Shown here: one piece after another, positions 42,133 through 51,142 of the stretch | Layout of the letters: every line of letters begins with the position of its first letter | Numbering within the stretch: position 1 is the stretch's first letter | NCBI GenBank assembly: GCA_002716945.1 | Contig: PBCF01000002.1 | Coordinates: 701,605-765,604, forward strand | Source: Gammaproteobacteria bacterium | GTDB taxonomy: Bacteria; Pseudomonadota; Gammaproteobacteria; GCA-002705445; GCA-002716945 | Direction: 5' to 3' | DNA length: 64,000 nucleotides | Translations under genes and position numbers: made by a program | The notes under the pieces: model-generated | Databases searched by the model: none | What the model was told of the DNA's origin: nothing | The model's input: the letters and a program-made list of their open reading frames with translations, nothing else

Positions 42133-43125
42133 TTTAGAATTTCTATGTACAATATTTTCTAAAGCTTGAATAAATGTTTTATTCTCATTAATACATGGTA
42201 TATATTCAAATTTTTTCCCATTTGACTTCAAAAATAATTCTTTTGATTCATCATTAATTTCTTCGAGTGTTTCCAAACAATCTGATACAAATCCTGGACA
42301 AAATACTTGAATATGATTTATTCCTTCAGAAGGTAATTGTTTTAATCGTTCACTTAGATATGGTTTAATCCACTCAGAAAAACCAAACCTAGACTGAAAA
42401 ACTATTTCATATGAACCACGATCTAGATTTAAATATTTAGCAATTGAATTCGCTGTAGTTATACATTGTTTTTTATATGGTTCATCTTTTCCTAAATAAG
42501 ATTTAGGTATACCGTGAAATGAAAATAATATTTTTTGACATGATCCATTTTCATTTTGAAATTCTGAGATAGTCTCTGCAGTAGATTTAACATATAAATG
42601 TTCTTGAAAAAAATCTTTTACCAATTTTAGATTTAGACTTGAATATTTAGCTTTTTTATTAAAAATATCACGTATTTTTTCTTCAATAGATTTGGTTGTT
42701 GTTGTTGAATATTGAGGGAACATAGGTACCACTATAATTTCTCTATATCCTTCGTCATATAAAAAATTTATTTTTGATTCTATTGAAGGCGTACCATATC
42801 TCATAGCATATTCTACTTTAAAATTTTTTGATTCATTTTTATTGAGATTTTCTTGAAGAAGTCTTGCTTGTTTTTTTGTATGTACTAAAAGTGGCGAACC
42901 ATCATCTGTCCAAATTTTTTTATATAGTTGTGCACTTTTTTGTGGCCTGGTGTTCAGTATAATTCCATATAAAATAGGTATCCATATTAATCTTGGTATA
43001 CGTATTACATATTTATCCATTAAAAATTCTTTTAAATATTCTCGTACTTCAGGGGTGTTTGGTTTATCAGGCGTTCCAAGGTTAATTAAGAGAACGGCTA
43101 TATCATCTCTTTTGTTAGCATTCAT
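42127..43125 (-). CDS. hemH: Ferrochelatase
   Basis: Inserts iron into protoporphyrin IX. Family blocks: VLLINLGTPDKP at the N terminus, YAMRYGTPSI near residue 105, the metal-site His in LFSFHGIPKSYL near 195, SRFGFSEWIKPYL near 247 and CPGFVSDCLETLEEI near 275. Length is 332 aa. It converges on the phosphofructokinase gene with a 6 bp overlap and follows the HNH gene on the same strand by 20 bp. Confidence 0.97.
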   Translation of the reverse strand: MNANKRDDIAVLLINLGTPDKPNTPEVREYLKEFLMDKYVIRIPRLIWIPILYGIILNTRPQKSAQLYKKIWTDDGSPLLVHTKKQARLLQENLNKNESKNFKVEYAMRYGTPSIESKINFLYDEGYREIIVVPMFPQYSTTTTKSIEEKIRDIFNKKAKYSSLNLKLVKDFFQEHLYVKSTAETISEFQNENGSCQKILFSFHGIPKSYLGKDEPYKKQCITTANSIAKYLNLDRGSYEIVFQSRFGFSEWIKPYLSERLKQLPSEGINHIQVFCPGFVSDCLETLEEINDESKELFLKSNGKKFEYIPCINENKTFIQALENIVHRNSKL

Positions 43126-43145
43126 ATGATTATTTTAGAGTATTA

Positions 43146-43730
43146 TTAATAAGTTGTGTATCTTTCAAATAAGGGGCTTGTCTTTGAAATATGGGACATT
43201 AAAAATTCCATTTGATCAGTCAGTATTTTTCGTCCTCTTAGAATTAAGTATTCTACTCTAGATGGACTAAATGGAATTGCAAGAAGAAGCATTTTGGCAT
43301 CTTCTGGCGTTTTTCCTCCTTTGTGGTTATTACATCTCCTACATGCTGTAACGACGTTTGTCCATGAATCAGTTCCTCCCAATGATATTGGTAACACATG
43401 ATCTCTAGATAAATCCTTAACTAAAAATACATCCCCGCAGTACATACAAGTATTGGCGTCACGTTTAAATAACGTCACATTTGTTAGAGGTGGAGTGTAC
43501 GCAGAATAGTCCAATTTTGTATGATTTCTCGTCGCAATGATGGAGTTTAATGAAATACTACTCTGTCTGCTTAACACCCTATTATACCCGCCTCTAATAA
43601 GCATAGAAGACGATCCACATTCGTATGCAATCTGGTCATTGCAATATAAACGTACAGCTGTCTGGTAATTAATCCATCCCGTAGGCTGGCCAGCTGAATT
43701 TAGCCTGAGTATTTGTTGATTGCCTTGCAT
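43146..43730 (-). CDS. HNH endonuclease domain protein
   Basis: A 194 aa protein whose C-terminal half is a canonical zinc-type HNH domain: CMYCGDVF, the catalytic DHVLPISLGG, the central Asn in WTNVVTACRRCNNHKGG and a second Cys pair. The N-terminal half (LRLNSAGQPTGWINYQTAV) matches the orphan HNH family widespread in proteobacteria and cyanobacteria, whose role is not established. The gene looks clearly richer in GC than its neighbours. It is not linked to any restriction or mobile-element gene and is divergent from priA across the DnaA-box region. Confidence 0.9.
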   Translation of the reverse strand: MQGNQQILRLNSAGQPTGWINYQTAVRLYCNDQIAYECGSSSMLIRGGYNRVLSRQSSISLNSIIATRNHTKLDYSAYTPPLTNVTLFKRDANTCMYCGDVFLVKDLSRDHVLPISLGGTDSWTNVVTACRRCNNHKGGKTPEDAKMLLLAIPFSPSRVEYLILRGRKILTDQMEFLMSHISKTSPLFERYTTY

Positions 43731-43820
43731 AATAGCTTATAGTCCATATATTAAGTTTTAGTGAAACACTATTATATGCACTTAAACGAAACAATAAAAT
43801 ATTAATATCATCTAATCATC

Positions 43821-43847
43821 AATAAAAAGCGCTAAATGGCAGCGTTT
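43821..43847 (-). terminator. Predicted intrinsic terminator for leftward transcripts
   Basis: Read on the minus strand, AAACGCT-GCCATTT-AGCGCTT forms a 7 bp stem (one non-Watson-Crick pair) with a 7-base loop and runs into TTTTTATT. It would stop transcription entering from the right about 90 bp before the HNH start, so it belongs to no annotated gene. It may end a short noncoding transcript or insulate the HNH gene. Confidence 0.5.
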
Positions 43848-44109
43848 AAATTAAAATTTAAGATAATTTTGTAATAAATAGGGACTTTATCAACAGGTTG
43901 TATGATAAGTAATAAAACATTAGTTTATTTGAAATCATCTGATTTAATATAAATATTTAACAGATAAGTTGTTGATAATTATATGAATATCAAATTGATT
44001 ATAAATTGTACGATTTGGTGAACATCAACTGATTAATCAATTAGATAGAAAAAATGACTGTTTTTCCACAATTTTATCCACAAAATCTGTGGATAATTAC
44101 ATTTCAAAT

Positions 44110-44138
44110 TTTATACAAAATACAAAAAAAATAATCAA
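44110..44138 (-). promoter_or_regulatory. Predicted leftward promoter inside the DnaA-box region
   Basis: On the minus strand, TTGATT (44133-44138) and TATAAA (44110-44115) are spaced by exactly 17 bases. A transcript starting near 44103 would cross all DnaA boxes and reach the terminator-like hairpin at 43821-43847, giving an RNA of about 280 nt with no clear ORF. AT-rich DNA makes such matches frequent, so confidence is low. Confidence 0.3.
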
Positions 44139-44157
44139 AAATGTATAATTTAAAATT

Positions 44158-46158
44158 ATGGCGAATATTGTCAATGTAGTACTGGATATACCAATTTATC
44201 ATTCTTTTGACTATTCTCTCCCCAAAGGTATGCAGAAATTGCAATCGGGTGTTAGAGTTGAAGTTCCATTCGGCAAAAGAAAATCTATAGGTTTGGTTAT
44301 ATCTAAAAAGAATGGCGCATCTCTCAATAATAATGACAAATTTAGTCTTAAAGAGATTATCTCGGTTATTGATAAAGAGCCAATATTAGATAAAAGTATA
44401 ATGAATTTATGTGAGTGGAGTGCAGATTATTATCAATATCCGCTTGGGCAAGTTATATTTACAGCGATTCCTCCTATATTAAGAAAAGGAAGATTAATAC
44501 AATCAATTAAAGAGAAAAAAAATGATTGTATTATATCTAATATAAAAAAACCTATAAAATTAAATGATGAACAAAATGCAATTTTTTCACAAATAATCAA
44601 AAATTTAAACAAATTTAAAAGTTATGTAATTGAAGGCATAACTGGAAGTGGTAAAACAGAATTGTATATAAAGATTTCTGAGTATATTTTATCTCAAAAT
44701 TCTCAAATACTCATAATAGTGCCTGAAATAAATTTAACACCACAAACAGTACAAAGATTTCAAAAATATCTTAATTATAATATTGAGACATATCACTCAT
44801 CTTTAACAGAATCAAAAAAATTAGGAATATGGTCAAGATGTAAAAAAGGGGAAATAGATATAGTTATAGGTACAAGATCATCTTCTTTTTTACCATTCAA
44901 AAATTTAAGTTTGATCATCGTTGATGAAGAACATGATAGCTCTCTTAAGCAACAAGAAAAATTTAGATACCATGCTCGTGATATTGCGATAGTTAGAGCA
45001 ATGAAGAGCAACATCCCTGTAATATTAGGAAGTGCAACCCCTTCATTTGAAACATTACAAAATTGTCATAACAACAAATTTATTAAATATGAATTAACAA
45101 AAAGATATCACAAAACTGCCCTACCTAAAATTATGATAATAGATACTAATATTGATGAACCCATAGATGGTATTTCAAGTGAATTAGAAAAAAACATTAA
45201 ATCAGAATTAAAAGACAAAAAACAGATTTTATTATATATAGGTAGAAGAGGTTTTAGTCATGCATTGATGTGCAAAAACTGTGACTGGATAAGTAAATGT
45301 CATAAATGTGATTCATATATGACCTATCATGATGTTTCTAAAACTTTATGGTGTCATTATTGCGGATATAGAAAAAAATTCAGTCAAAAAAAATTATGTG
45401 ACTGTCAGGAGAACTGTAATATAGTTCCTGTTGGATATGGAACTGAAAGAATTGAAAGAAGACTCAATGACTTGTTCCCAGATGCAAGAATAATGAGGGT
45501 AGATAGTGATACTATAACAAATAATAAAAAACTAATTGAATTTGTAGATAAAACAAATACAGGAAAAATTGATATACTTGTTGGCACACAAATGTTAGTA
45601 AAAGGACATGATTTTCCAAACGTTTCACTTGTTGGAATAATTGATATTGACTCTGGTTTGTTCAGTTTAGATTTTAGAGGATTGGAAAAAACTGCTCAAT
45701 TAATTACACAAGTATCTGGTAGATCAGGTAGACATAATGTTCAAGGTAAAGTAATTATACAAACAAGAAAACCAAATCATCATTTAATACTCGAACTTCT
45801 TAAAAATGGTTATAAAAATTTTTCAGCAAAAGCTCTAGTAGAAAGAAAAGAGGCATCATTGCCACCTTTCAGCTATATTGCTCTTCTTAGATCCTCATCA
45901 TATAAAAAAAATGATTGTCAAAACTTTTTAGAAAATATAAAAAATTATTTTCAAAATGACTCTAATGTCAATTTCTTTGGACCCGCTCCAGCACCAATAG
46001 CTAAGAAAAATAATAAATATTCATATCAAATGATGATAAGTTCTCTAAATAGAAAATTTTTACTACTAAAATCTTATCAAATAAGAGAATATATATTAAA
46101 AAGAAAATTAAATAACATAAAATGGTCAATCGATATTGATCCTATAGATTTATATTAA
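44158..46158 (+). CDS. priA: Primosomal protein N' (replication restart helicase)
   Basis: Reloads the replisome at collapsed forks. An N-terminal DNA-binding domain (HSFDYSLPKG, VEVPFGKRK) is followed by the helicase core with Walker A GITGSGKTELY near residue 160, DEEH box VDEEHDSSLKQ near 258 and GSATPSFETL near 290. The zinc site is complete (CKNC, CHKC, CHYC, CDCQENC). Length is 666 aa against 732 in E. coli. A TATAAT ends 8 bases before the ATG and no ribosome site is visible, so the mRNA may be leaderless. Confidence 0.96.
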   Translation: MANIVNVVLDIPIYHSFDYSLPKGMQKLQSGVRVEVPFGKRKSIGLVISKKNGASLNNNDKFSLKEIISVIDKEPILDKSIMNLCEWSADYYQYPLGQVIFTAIPPILRKGRLIQSIKEKKNDCIISNIKKPIKLNDEQNAIFSQIIKNLNKFKSYVIEGITGSGKTELYIKISEYILSQNSQILIIVPEINLTPQTVQRFQKYLNYNIETYHSSLTESKKLGIWSRCKKGEIDIVIGTRSSSFLPFKNLSLIIVDEEHDSSLKQQEKFRYHARDIAIVRAMKSNIPVILGSATPSFETLQNCHNNKFIKYELTKRYHKTALPKIMIIDTNIDEPIDGISSELEKNIKSELKDKKQILLYIGRRGFSHALMCKNCDWISKCHKCDSYMTYHDVSKTLWCHYCGYRKKFSQKKLCDCQENCNIVPVGYGTERIERRLNDLFPDARIMRVDSDTITNNKKLIEFVDKTNTGKIDILVGTQMLVKGHDFPNVSLVGIIDIDSGLFSLDFRGLEKTAQLITQVSGRSGRHNVQGKVIIQTRKPNHHLILELLKNGYKNFSAKALVERKEASLPPFSYIALLRSSSYKKNDCQNFLENIKNYFQNDSNVNFFGPAPAPIAKKNNKYSYQMMISSLNRKFLLLKSYQIREYILKRKLNNIKWSIDIDPIDLY

Positions 46159-46170
46159 AGAGTAATTATT

Positions 46171-47754
46171 TTGAAAGATAGTTTAAAAAAATTAATAATT
46201 GAGTCACTCAAAGACGATCTTGAGGTATCAGAATTACTTGATTTAGTAGAAGTGCAACAATCCACAACAAAACATATCAAAGCTGATTATTTTTCCAATA
46301 TTGCAATGAAATTAGCTAAAAAGCTTAATAAAGATCCTATAGATATAGCTGATAAAATTGTTGCTAAATTGCAATCCTCTGAAGGTCTTATCTGTGAAGT
46401 AGCTCAGCCTGGTTATATAAATTTTCTTATAGAAGAATCACAAAAAAACCATATCATCATTGATATTTTAGATTCAGAAGATTTATTGACAATATGTAAA
46501 ACCAAGAAACCTAAAAAAATAAATGTAGAATTTATTTCAGCAAATCCAACTGGGCCGCTGCATGTTGGTCATGGGAGAGGTGCAATATATGGCAATATAA
46601 TTGCTAAATTTTTGCAAATACAAGGACACAATGTTGTAAAAGAGTATTATGTAAATGATTTTGGCAACCAAATAAAAAAACTCTTAGAAAGTATATTTTT
46701 ATGCATAAATGACAATCAATATAAGTCAGACGATCTTTATCAAGGTGATTATATAAAAACAATAGCAACTGATGTAGAAAAGAAATTTGGTAAAAATTTT
46801 AACAAGGACACAAAAAAAATAAAAAAATATGTCCTAGAAAAGATTATGCGCCTTATACAAATACCTTTGAAAGGCCTTAATATCGTTTTTGATAACTGGT
46901 TTTATGAAACATCTCTTTTTGAAAATAATCTTGTTATAAACATTATAAATAAACTAAATGAATCAAACCAAACAGTTGAAAGTGAAGGTGCTATTATGTT
47001 GAAAGCTGATGAACCAAGAGTTTTGATTAAATCTAATGGTGAATATACTTATTTTGCGACAGATTTAGCATACCATGTTCAAAAAATGAAAAATTTTGAT
47101 ACGGTTATAAATATTTGGGGCGCCGATCATCATGGCTATACTCCGAGAATTAAAGCGGGCTTGAAAATACTTGGGTATGATGTTAAGAATCTTGATATTC
47201 ATTTAATTCAATTTGCTAATTTATATAGAAGAGGAAAAAAAATATCAATGTCTACCAGAAAAGGAGACTTTGTTGAGTTAGAAACTTTAAGAAAAGAAAT
47301 TGGCAATGATGCTATGAATTTCTTCTATCTAACAAAAAATAAAGATCAACATTTAGATTTTGATTTAGATGTAGCGGTTAAAGAGAATAAAAATAATCCT
47401 GTTTACTATATTCAGTATGCGCACGCAAGAATTGAAAAAATTTTAAATAAGATTGATGGTTTAAATAATTATAAATTTAATCCAAATGCATTAAATCATC
47501 AAAACGAAAAAGATATAATATCGCAACTTAATAATTTTAATGAAATTTGCAAGAATTCAATAATAAAATTACAACCTCACATTATGGCAAATTATCTTCA
47601 TAAACTTGCACAAGATTTTCATAGTTATTATGCAAATGTTAAATTTTTGACTGAAAAAATTGACTATAATAAAATATATCTAGTTAAAGCAGTACAGAAA
47701 GTTCTTAAGTGCGGATTAGATCTGCTAAATATAAAAGCACCCAAGGAAATGTAA
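46171..47754 (+). CDS. argS: Arginyl-tRNA synthetase
   Basis: Class I synthetase charging tRNA-Arg. The HIGH-type motif is in NPTGPLHVGHGRGA near residue 127, and the KMSKS position reads ISMSTRKG near 365. The N-terminal tRNA D-loop domain and C-terminal DALR-type domain (HYIQYAHARIEKI region onward) are present. At 527 aa it is shorter than the 577 of E. coli. The start is a TTG with AAAGAG upstream and no better ATG, so I accept it. Its TAA overlaps the ATG of the following gene by one base. Confidence 0.96.
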   Translation: MKDSLKKLIIESLKDDLEVSELLDLVEVQQSTTKHIKADYFSNIAMKLAKKLNKDPIDIADKIVAKLQSSEGLICEVAQPGYINFLIEESQKNHIIIDILDSEDLLTICKTKKPKKINVEFISANPTGPLHVGHGRGAIYGNIIAKFLQIQGHNVVKEYYVNDFGNQIKKLLESIFLCINDNQYKSDDLYQGDYIKTIATDVEKKFGKNFNKDTKKIKKYVLEKIMRLIQIPLKGLNIVFDNWFYETSLFENNLVINIINKLNESNQTVESEGAIMLKADEPRVLIKSNGEYTYFATDLAYHVQKMKNFDTVINIWGADHHGYTPRIKAGLKILGYDVKNLDIHLIQFANLYRRGKKISMSTRKGDFVELETLRKEIGNDAMNFFYLTKNKDQHLDFDLDVAVKENKNNPVYYIQYAHARIEKILNKIDGLNNYKFNPNALNHQNEKDIISQLNNFNEICKNSIIKLQPHIMANYLHKLAQDFHSYYANVKFLTEKIDYNKIYLVKAVQKVLKCGLDLLNIKAPKEM

Positions 47755-48608
47755 TGAAACAAAATAAAATTGCAATAATATATGATTTTGATGGAACACT
47801 AACTCCAAAAACTATGCAAGAATATACAATCATCCCAAAATTGGGTATAAATTCTAAAAAATTTTGGGATTCGATTTCAAAAGAATCAAAATCTACCGGT
47901 GGAGAATTAATGATGATTTATATGAGACGTCTTTTAGATGAAGCTGAGAAAAAAGGTATTAAGATTTCAAAAAATGAATTTCATAAAATGGGCAAAAACA
48001 TAATTTATTATAAAGGGGTTAACACTTGGTTTAATAATATAAATAAGTATTCAAAAAAACTATTTTCTGATATTAAAATTTCACATTACATAATATCCGC
48101 AGGACATTTAGAAATCTTAGAAGGAATATCAATTAAAAAATATATAACAAAAATTTTTGCTTCAGAATATTTTTATAAAAAAAATGGATATGCTGTTTTC
48201 CCGAAAACTGTAGTAACTGACACTACAAAAACTCAATATTTATTTAGAATCAATAAAGGAAAAGAAAAGATTTCAGAAAGTATAAATACACATATGCCTG
48301 AAAATAAAAGACCTATTCCTTTTCATAATATTATATATATTGGCGATGGTATGACTGATGTCCCAAGTATGGCTTTAATCAAAAAAGAAGGTGGTCACTC
48401 AATTGCTGTGTATGAAAAAAATCAAAAAAAGCAAATCAAAATATGTAAACAGTTATTGAATGCAAATAGAGTTGATTTTATAGCAGAGGCAAATTACAAC
48501 GAAAAGTGTCAACTTTATAAAAGAACATGTTTGTTGTTAGATTATATAGTGTCAAAAATTAAATATAGTGCTGAATTAGAAAACTGCAAAAAAATTAAAA
48601 GTTATTAA
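47754..48608 (+). CDS. HAD-superfamily phosphatase (phosphoserine phosphatase-like)
   Basis: A 284 aa HAD hydrolase. Motif I IIYDFDGTLTP is near residue 8, motif II ISAGHLEIL near 120, and motif III/IV IYIGDGMTDVPSMAL near 200 with the Lys of motif III in VVTDTTKTQYL. A large helical cap lies between motifs I and II, as in HAD-IB enzymes. The substrate cannot be read from sequence. The ORF track starts at a GTG inside argS. The ATG at 47754 with AAGGA upstream is better and gives a TAATG coupling to argS. It converges on the SpeD-like gene with a 4 bp overlap. Confidence 0.85.
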   Translation: MKQNKIAIIYDFDGTLTPKTMQEYTIIPKLGINSKKFWDSISKESKSTGGELMMIYMRRLLDEAEKKGIKISKNEFHKMGKNIIYYKGVNTWFNNINKYSKKLFSDIKISHYIISAGHLEILEGISIKKYITKIFASEYFYKKNGYAVFPKTVVTDTTKTQYLFRINKGKEKISESINTHMPENKRPIPFHNIIYIGDGMTDVPSMALIKKEGGHSIAVYEKNQKKQIKICKQLLNANRVDFIAEANYNEKCQLYKRTCLLLDYIVSKIKYSAELENCKKIKSY

Positions 48609-48988
48609 CTTTGTTCTACTAAAGTTAAATTGTTAAGCCTATCTAAAAATTTATACTCAAGTTTTTTTATATCAAATGATTCTTGTAAATTATTTATTAC
48701 TATATTTATATCAACATCTTTACAACTATATAAATCTAATTGAAATAAACCTGGTTCAAATTCATCCCAAATATGTAAAACTATATGGCTGGTTTCTATA
48801 AGAGCCATACAAGTTGTACCTCTATTTCCTTTTTGATCAACATAAGAAATTGTTGGTCCTTGAAGTAATTTCATATCAATTAATTTAATTAAATGATTCA
48901 TCCAATTTAAGACTATATGAAGATCGCCTTTCTTTGGACAATTATTTACTTCTGCTCTAACTATCAAATGTTTATGTTCTAGTTTCAT
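48605..48988 (-). CDS. speD: S-adenosylmethionine decarboxylase-like proenzyme (SpeD family)
   Basis: Short pyruvoyl-enzyme family member, 127 aa from the ATG at 48988. The longer track ORF has an N terminus without family similarity. Compared with class 1b SpeD, the ESHLTIH self-cleavage site reads TSHIVLH: the pyruvoyl-forming Ser and the processing His are kept, but the Glu before the Ser is Thr. The active-site Cys is in LDLYSCKDVD. The SAM-binding N-terminal part is divergent. It is divergent from a SpeE-like gene 61 bp away, which supports polyamine synthesis. Some SpeD homologues are reported to decarboxylate amino acids instead of SAM, so the substrate is open. Confidence 0.75.
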   Translation of the reverse strand: MKLEHKHLIVRAEVNNCPKKGDLHIVLNWMNHLIKLIDMKLLQGPTISYVDQKGNRGTTCMALIETSHIVLHIWDEFEPGLFQLDLYSCKDVDINIVINNLQESFDIKKLEYKFLDRLNNLTLVEQS

Positions 48989-48993
48989 TAGTA

Positions 48994-49015
48994 TGCTGTT
49001 ATATTGATAATAGCA
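48994..49015. repeat. Inverted repeat between divergent speD and speE
   Basis: TGCTGTTAT-ATTG-ATAATAGCA: 9 bp arms with a single G-T pair and a 4-base loop, ending 5 bases from the speD ATG. It is the main structured element in the 61 bp divergent spacer. It could be an operator shared by both genes, or an mRNA hairpin at the speD start, where no ribosome site is visible. Confidence 0.45.
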
Positions 49016-49049
49016 ATTATATACTTTAATATAATTTTCTCTAACAAAA

Positions 49050-49778
49050 ATGAAAAAAAAATTAATATCTGAATATAACAAAGAGACTGATACAGTCTTT
49101 TCGGTTTATTATAGGAAGAGGCTTGTTAAATTAAAATCAGAATTCCAAACAATTGAAGTATTTCAAACAGAAAAATTAGGACGGGTATTGATTATGGATA
49201 AATGCTTCATGATAACAGAAAAAGATTATAAATATTATCACGAAAGTTGTTTAGAAATACTTAAAAATAAAATTGATAAAAAAATTGATATATTGATTAT
49301 TGGAGGAGGCGATTTTGCTTTAGTTAAAAGTTTAAGTAAATTTAAGAAAATCAAATCACTAACTCTAGTAGAAATTGATGAAAAAGTTATAGAAATATGT
49401 AAAAAATTTTTTCCTTACTTCTTCAAGTTTACTCAAGAATTTTATAAAAAAATTAATATTATTATTGAAGATGGTTATACATGGGCAAAAAAAAATCAAA
49501 AAAAATTTGATGTTACAATAATTGATTGTACAGATCCAAATAATATAGCTACAAAATTATACTCTTATAATTTTTATAAATATATCTTTCAGAATACAAA
49601 AAAAAATGGGTATATTATTCAGCAATCAGGTAGTCCAATTATTCACTCATCAACTATTATAAAACCAATGTGCAATAAACTTGAAAAAGTTGGTTTCAAA
49701 AAGCCGCAATTATTTACATTTCCAATGCCAACATATCCAATGGGTACTTGGTCTTTTGTAAAAAGTCATAAAGGTTAA
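49050..49778 (+). CDS. speE: Spermidine synthase-like aminopropyltransferase
   Basis: Transfers aminopropyl from decarboxylated SAM to a diamine. Family blocks: LGRVLIMDK near residue 45, TEKDYKYYHES near 57, the nucleotide motif IIGGGDFALVKSL near 85 (normally GGGDGG), LVEIDEKVIE near 110, the catalytic Asp in IIDCTDP near 157 and PTYPMGTWSF at the C terminus. Length is 242 aa, shorter than the typical 280-300. The changed glycine motif means the product (spermidine or another polyamine) is not certain. It converges on glnK with a 6 bp gap. Confidence 0.85.
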   Translation: MKKKLISEYNKETDTVFSVYYRKRLVKLKSEFQTIEVFQTEKLGRVLIMDKCFMITEKDYKYYHESCLEILKNKIDKKIDILIIGGGDFALVKSLSKFKKIKSLTLVEIDEKVIEICKKFFPYFFKFTQEFYKKINIIIEDGYTWAKKNQKKFDVTIIDCTDPNNIATKLYSYNFYKYIFQNTKKNGYIIQQSGSPIIHSSTIIKPMCNKLEKVGFKKPQLFTFPMPTYPMGTWSFVKSHKG

Positions 49779-49784
49779 ATTTAG

Positions 49785-50146
<362 letters not shown>

Positions 50147-50194
50147 ATAGTATAAGAATTCAATATGATAAACGCCCTCTAAAACCTATATCAG

Positions 50195-50905
50195 TTAAAA
50201 AGTCATTCCTACACTAATATTAAAATATTCGGTGTCTTGGTTCGAATTTGGTGAAGCTCCAGCTCCTCCATCATTATTGGCACCCACAACCCCGGTGACA
50301 TCAAAACCAGCTAAACTAGTTTCGTATGACAATTCGTGTGCTGCAGAATGCAGACTTCCTCCAGTAAATGTCATATAACTATAATTTACTGGTCCGAGTG
50401 GAACCGACAAAGTAAAATGGCCATAATCTGAACTTGCATTTGATCCATCTCCTTTATAACTTCCAAAAATTGCGCCGTCAATAGCAAACAAACCAAAATC
50501 CATTCCTACGTTTACTTCTTCATAATCACGATCCCAATCGTCAGTATAATAATAACCTGTGACACCAACATAGCTTGGTATGCCTAAAATTGTCATATTA
50601 TATCCAGCATAAATATCGTATTCCATTCCATTACCGCCGCTGCTACCACCACTATCACCAACACGTGCCCACCAGGTACCTATATAAAAATTACCTGATT
50701 CTATGTCAGCACCAAAACTATAAGATGAGTTTTGTTGGAAAGCACCTCGGAACCAATATTCCGTCATATAACCGACGTTCATGCTAAATCCGCCGCTTGA
50801 CTCTGATGCTGTTGAAGTTGATGGAGATTCACCCGCAAATGCGGTTGTAAAAGATAATAAAATTCCTGCAATAACAGAAAATATATATTGTATAAATTTT
50901 TTCAT
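50195..50905 (-). CDS. TorF-family putative porin, copy 1
   Basis: Outer-membrane protein of 236 aa. A clean signal peptide (residues 1-24, ending FTTAFA) is followed by alternating beta-strand sequence rich in Gly, Tyr and Phe and ending in the outer-membrane C-terminal Phe (FNISVGMTF). Blocks such as NVGYMTEYWFRGAFQ and GVTGYYYTDDWDRDYEE match the TorF / TIGR02001-type proteobacterial family, which is often found beside glnK-amtB. A CGGAGAA ribosome site precedes the ATG. It is paralogous to the gene at 51143. The transported solute is unknown; association with nitrogen uptake is inferred from context. Confidence 0.82.
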   Translation of the reverse strand: MKKFIQYIFSVIAGILLSFTTAFAGESPSTSTASESSGGFSMNVGYMTEYWFRGAFQQNSSYSFGADIESGNFYIGTWWARVGDSGGSSGGNGMEYDIYAGYNMTILGIPSYVGVTGYYYTDDWDRDYEEVNVGMDFGLFAIDGAIFGSYKGDGSNASSDYGHFTLSVPLGPVNYSYMTFTGGSLHSAAHELSYETSLAGFDVTGVVGANNDGGAGASPNSNQDTEYFNISVGMTF

Positions 50906-50932
50906 TCATTTCTCCGTATTTAATATAAGTTA

Positions 50933-50944
50933 TTTAGTTGGACG
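50933..50944 (-). repeat. Leader motif shared with the second TorF porin
   Basis: CGTCCAACTAAA on the minus strand, 28-39 bases before the ATG. The second porin leader has CGCCCAACTAGA at 51882-51893. Both are followed by similar ACTTA-type AT-rich sequence. It may be a relic of gene duplication that included the leader, or a common mRNA or regulatory element. Confidence 0.35.
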
Positions 50945-51142
50945 TTTATCATTCATAATACATCGCCAAGGCAAAAGTATTAAAATTAGCCAACGCTACA
51001 ATAAAACACTGATGTTAGTGTGTTAGTGTATACACCTAAATTATAATATTAAAACAAGTGAAATGTCGATATATCTTATATATTAGAGAACCCTTATATT
51101 ATATAATTCTCCCAACCAAAAACTTACAATTAATCTAAATAA

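Larger units (their letters stand above)
43731..44157. other. Candidate oriC / DnaA-binding intergenic region
   Basis: The only noncoding stretch above 300 bp (427 bp). Two perfect DnaA boxes face each other: TTATCCACA at 44074-44082 and its complement TGTGGATAA at 44088-44096. Beside them is a one-mismatch box TTTTCCACA at 44062-44070. Two more one-mismatch boxes, TTATCAACA at 43887-43895 and TGTTGATAA at 43970-43978, flank a very AT-rich tract (about 43900-44000) that could unwind. No GATC site is seen. The flanking genes diverge. Neither dnaA nor mnmG is in the window, and a long conserved plus-strand block points toward the site, so origin function is unproven. A DnaA-regulated promoter is the alternative. 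Confidence 0.5.

Noticed and set aside
50906-51142. Second sigma-54 promoter in front of TorF copy 1
   Set aside because: TGGCGATGTATTATG lacks the GC at the required distance; no site with GG-N10-GC was found. The 237 bp gap otherwise shows only the shared leader motif and AT-rich sequence.
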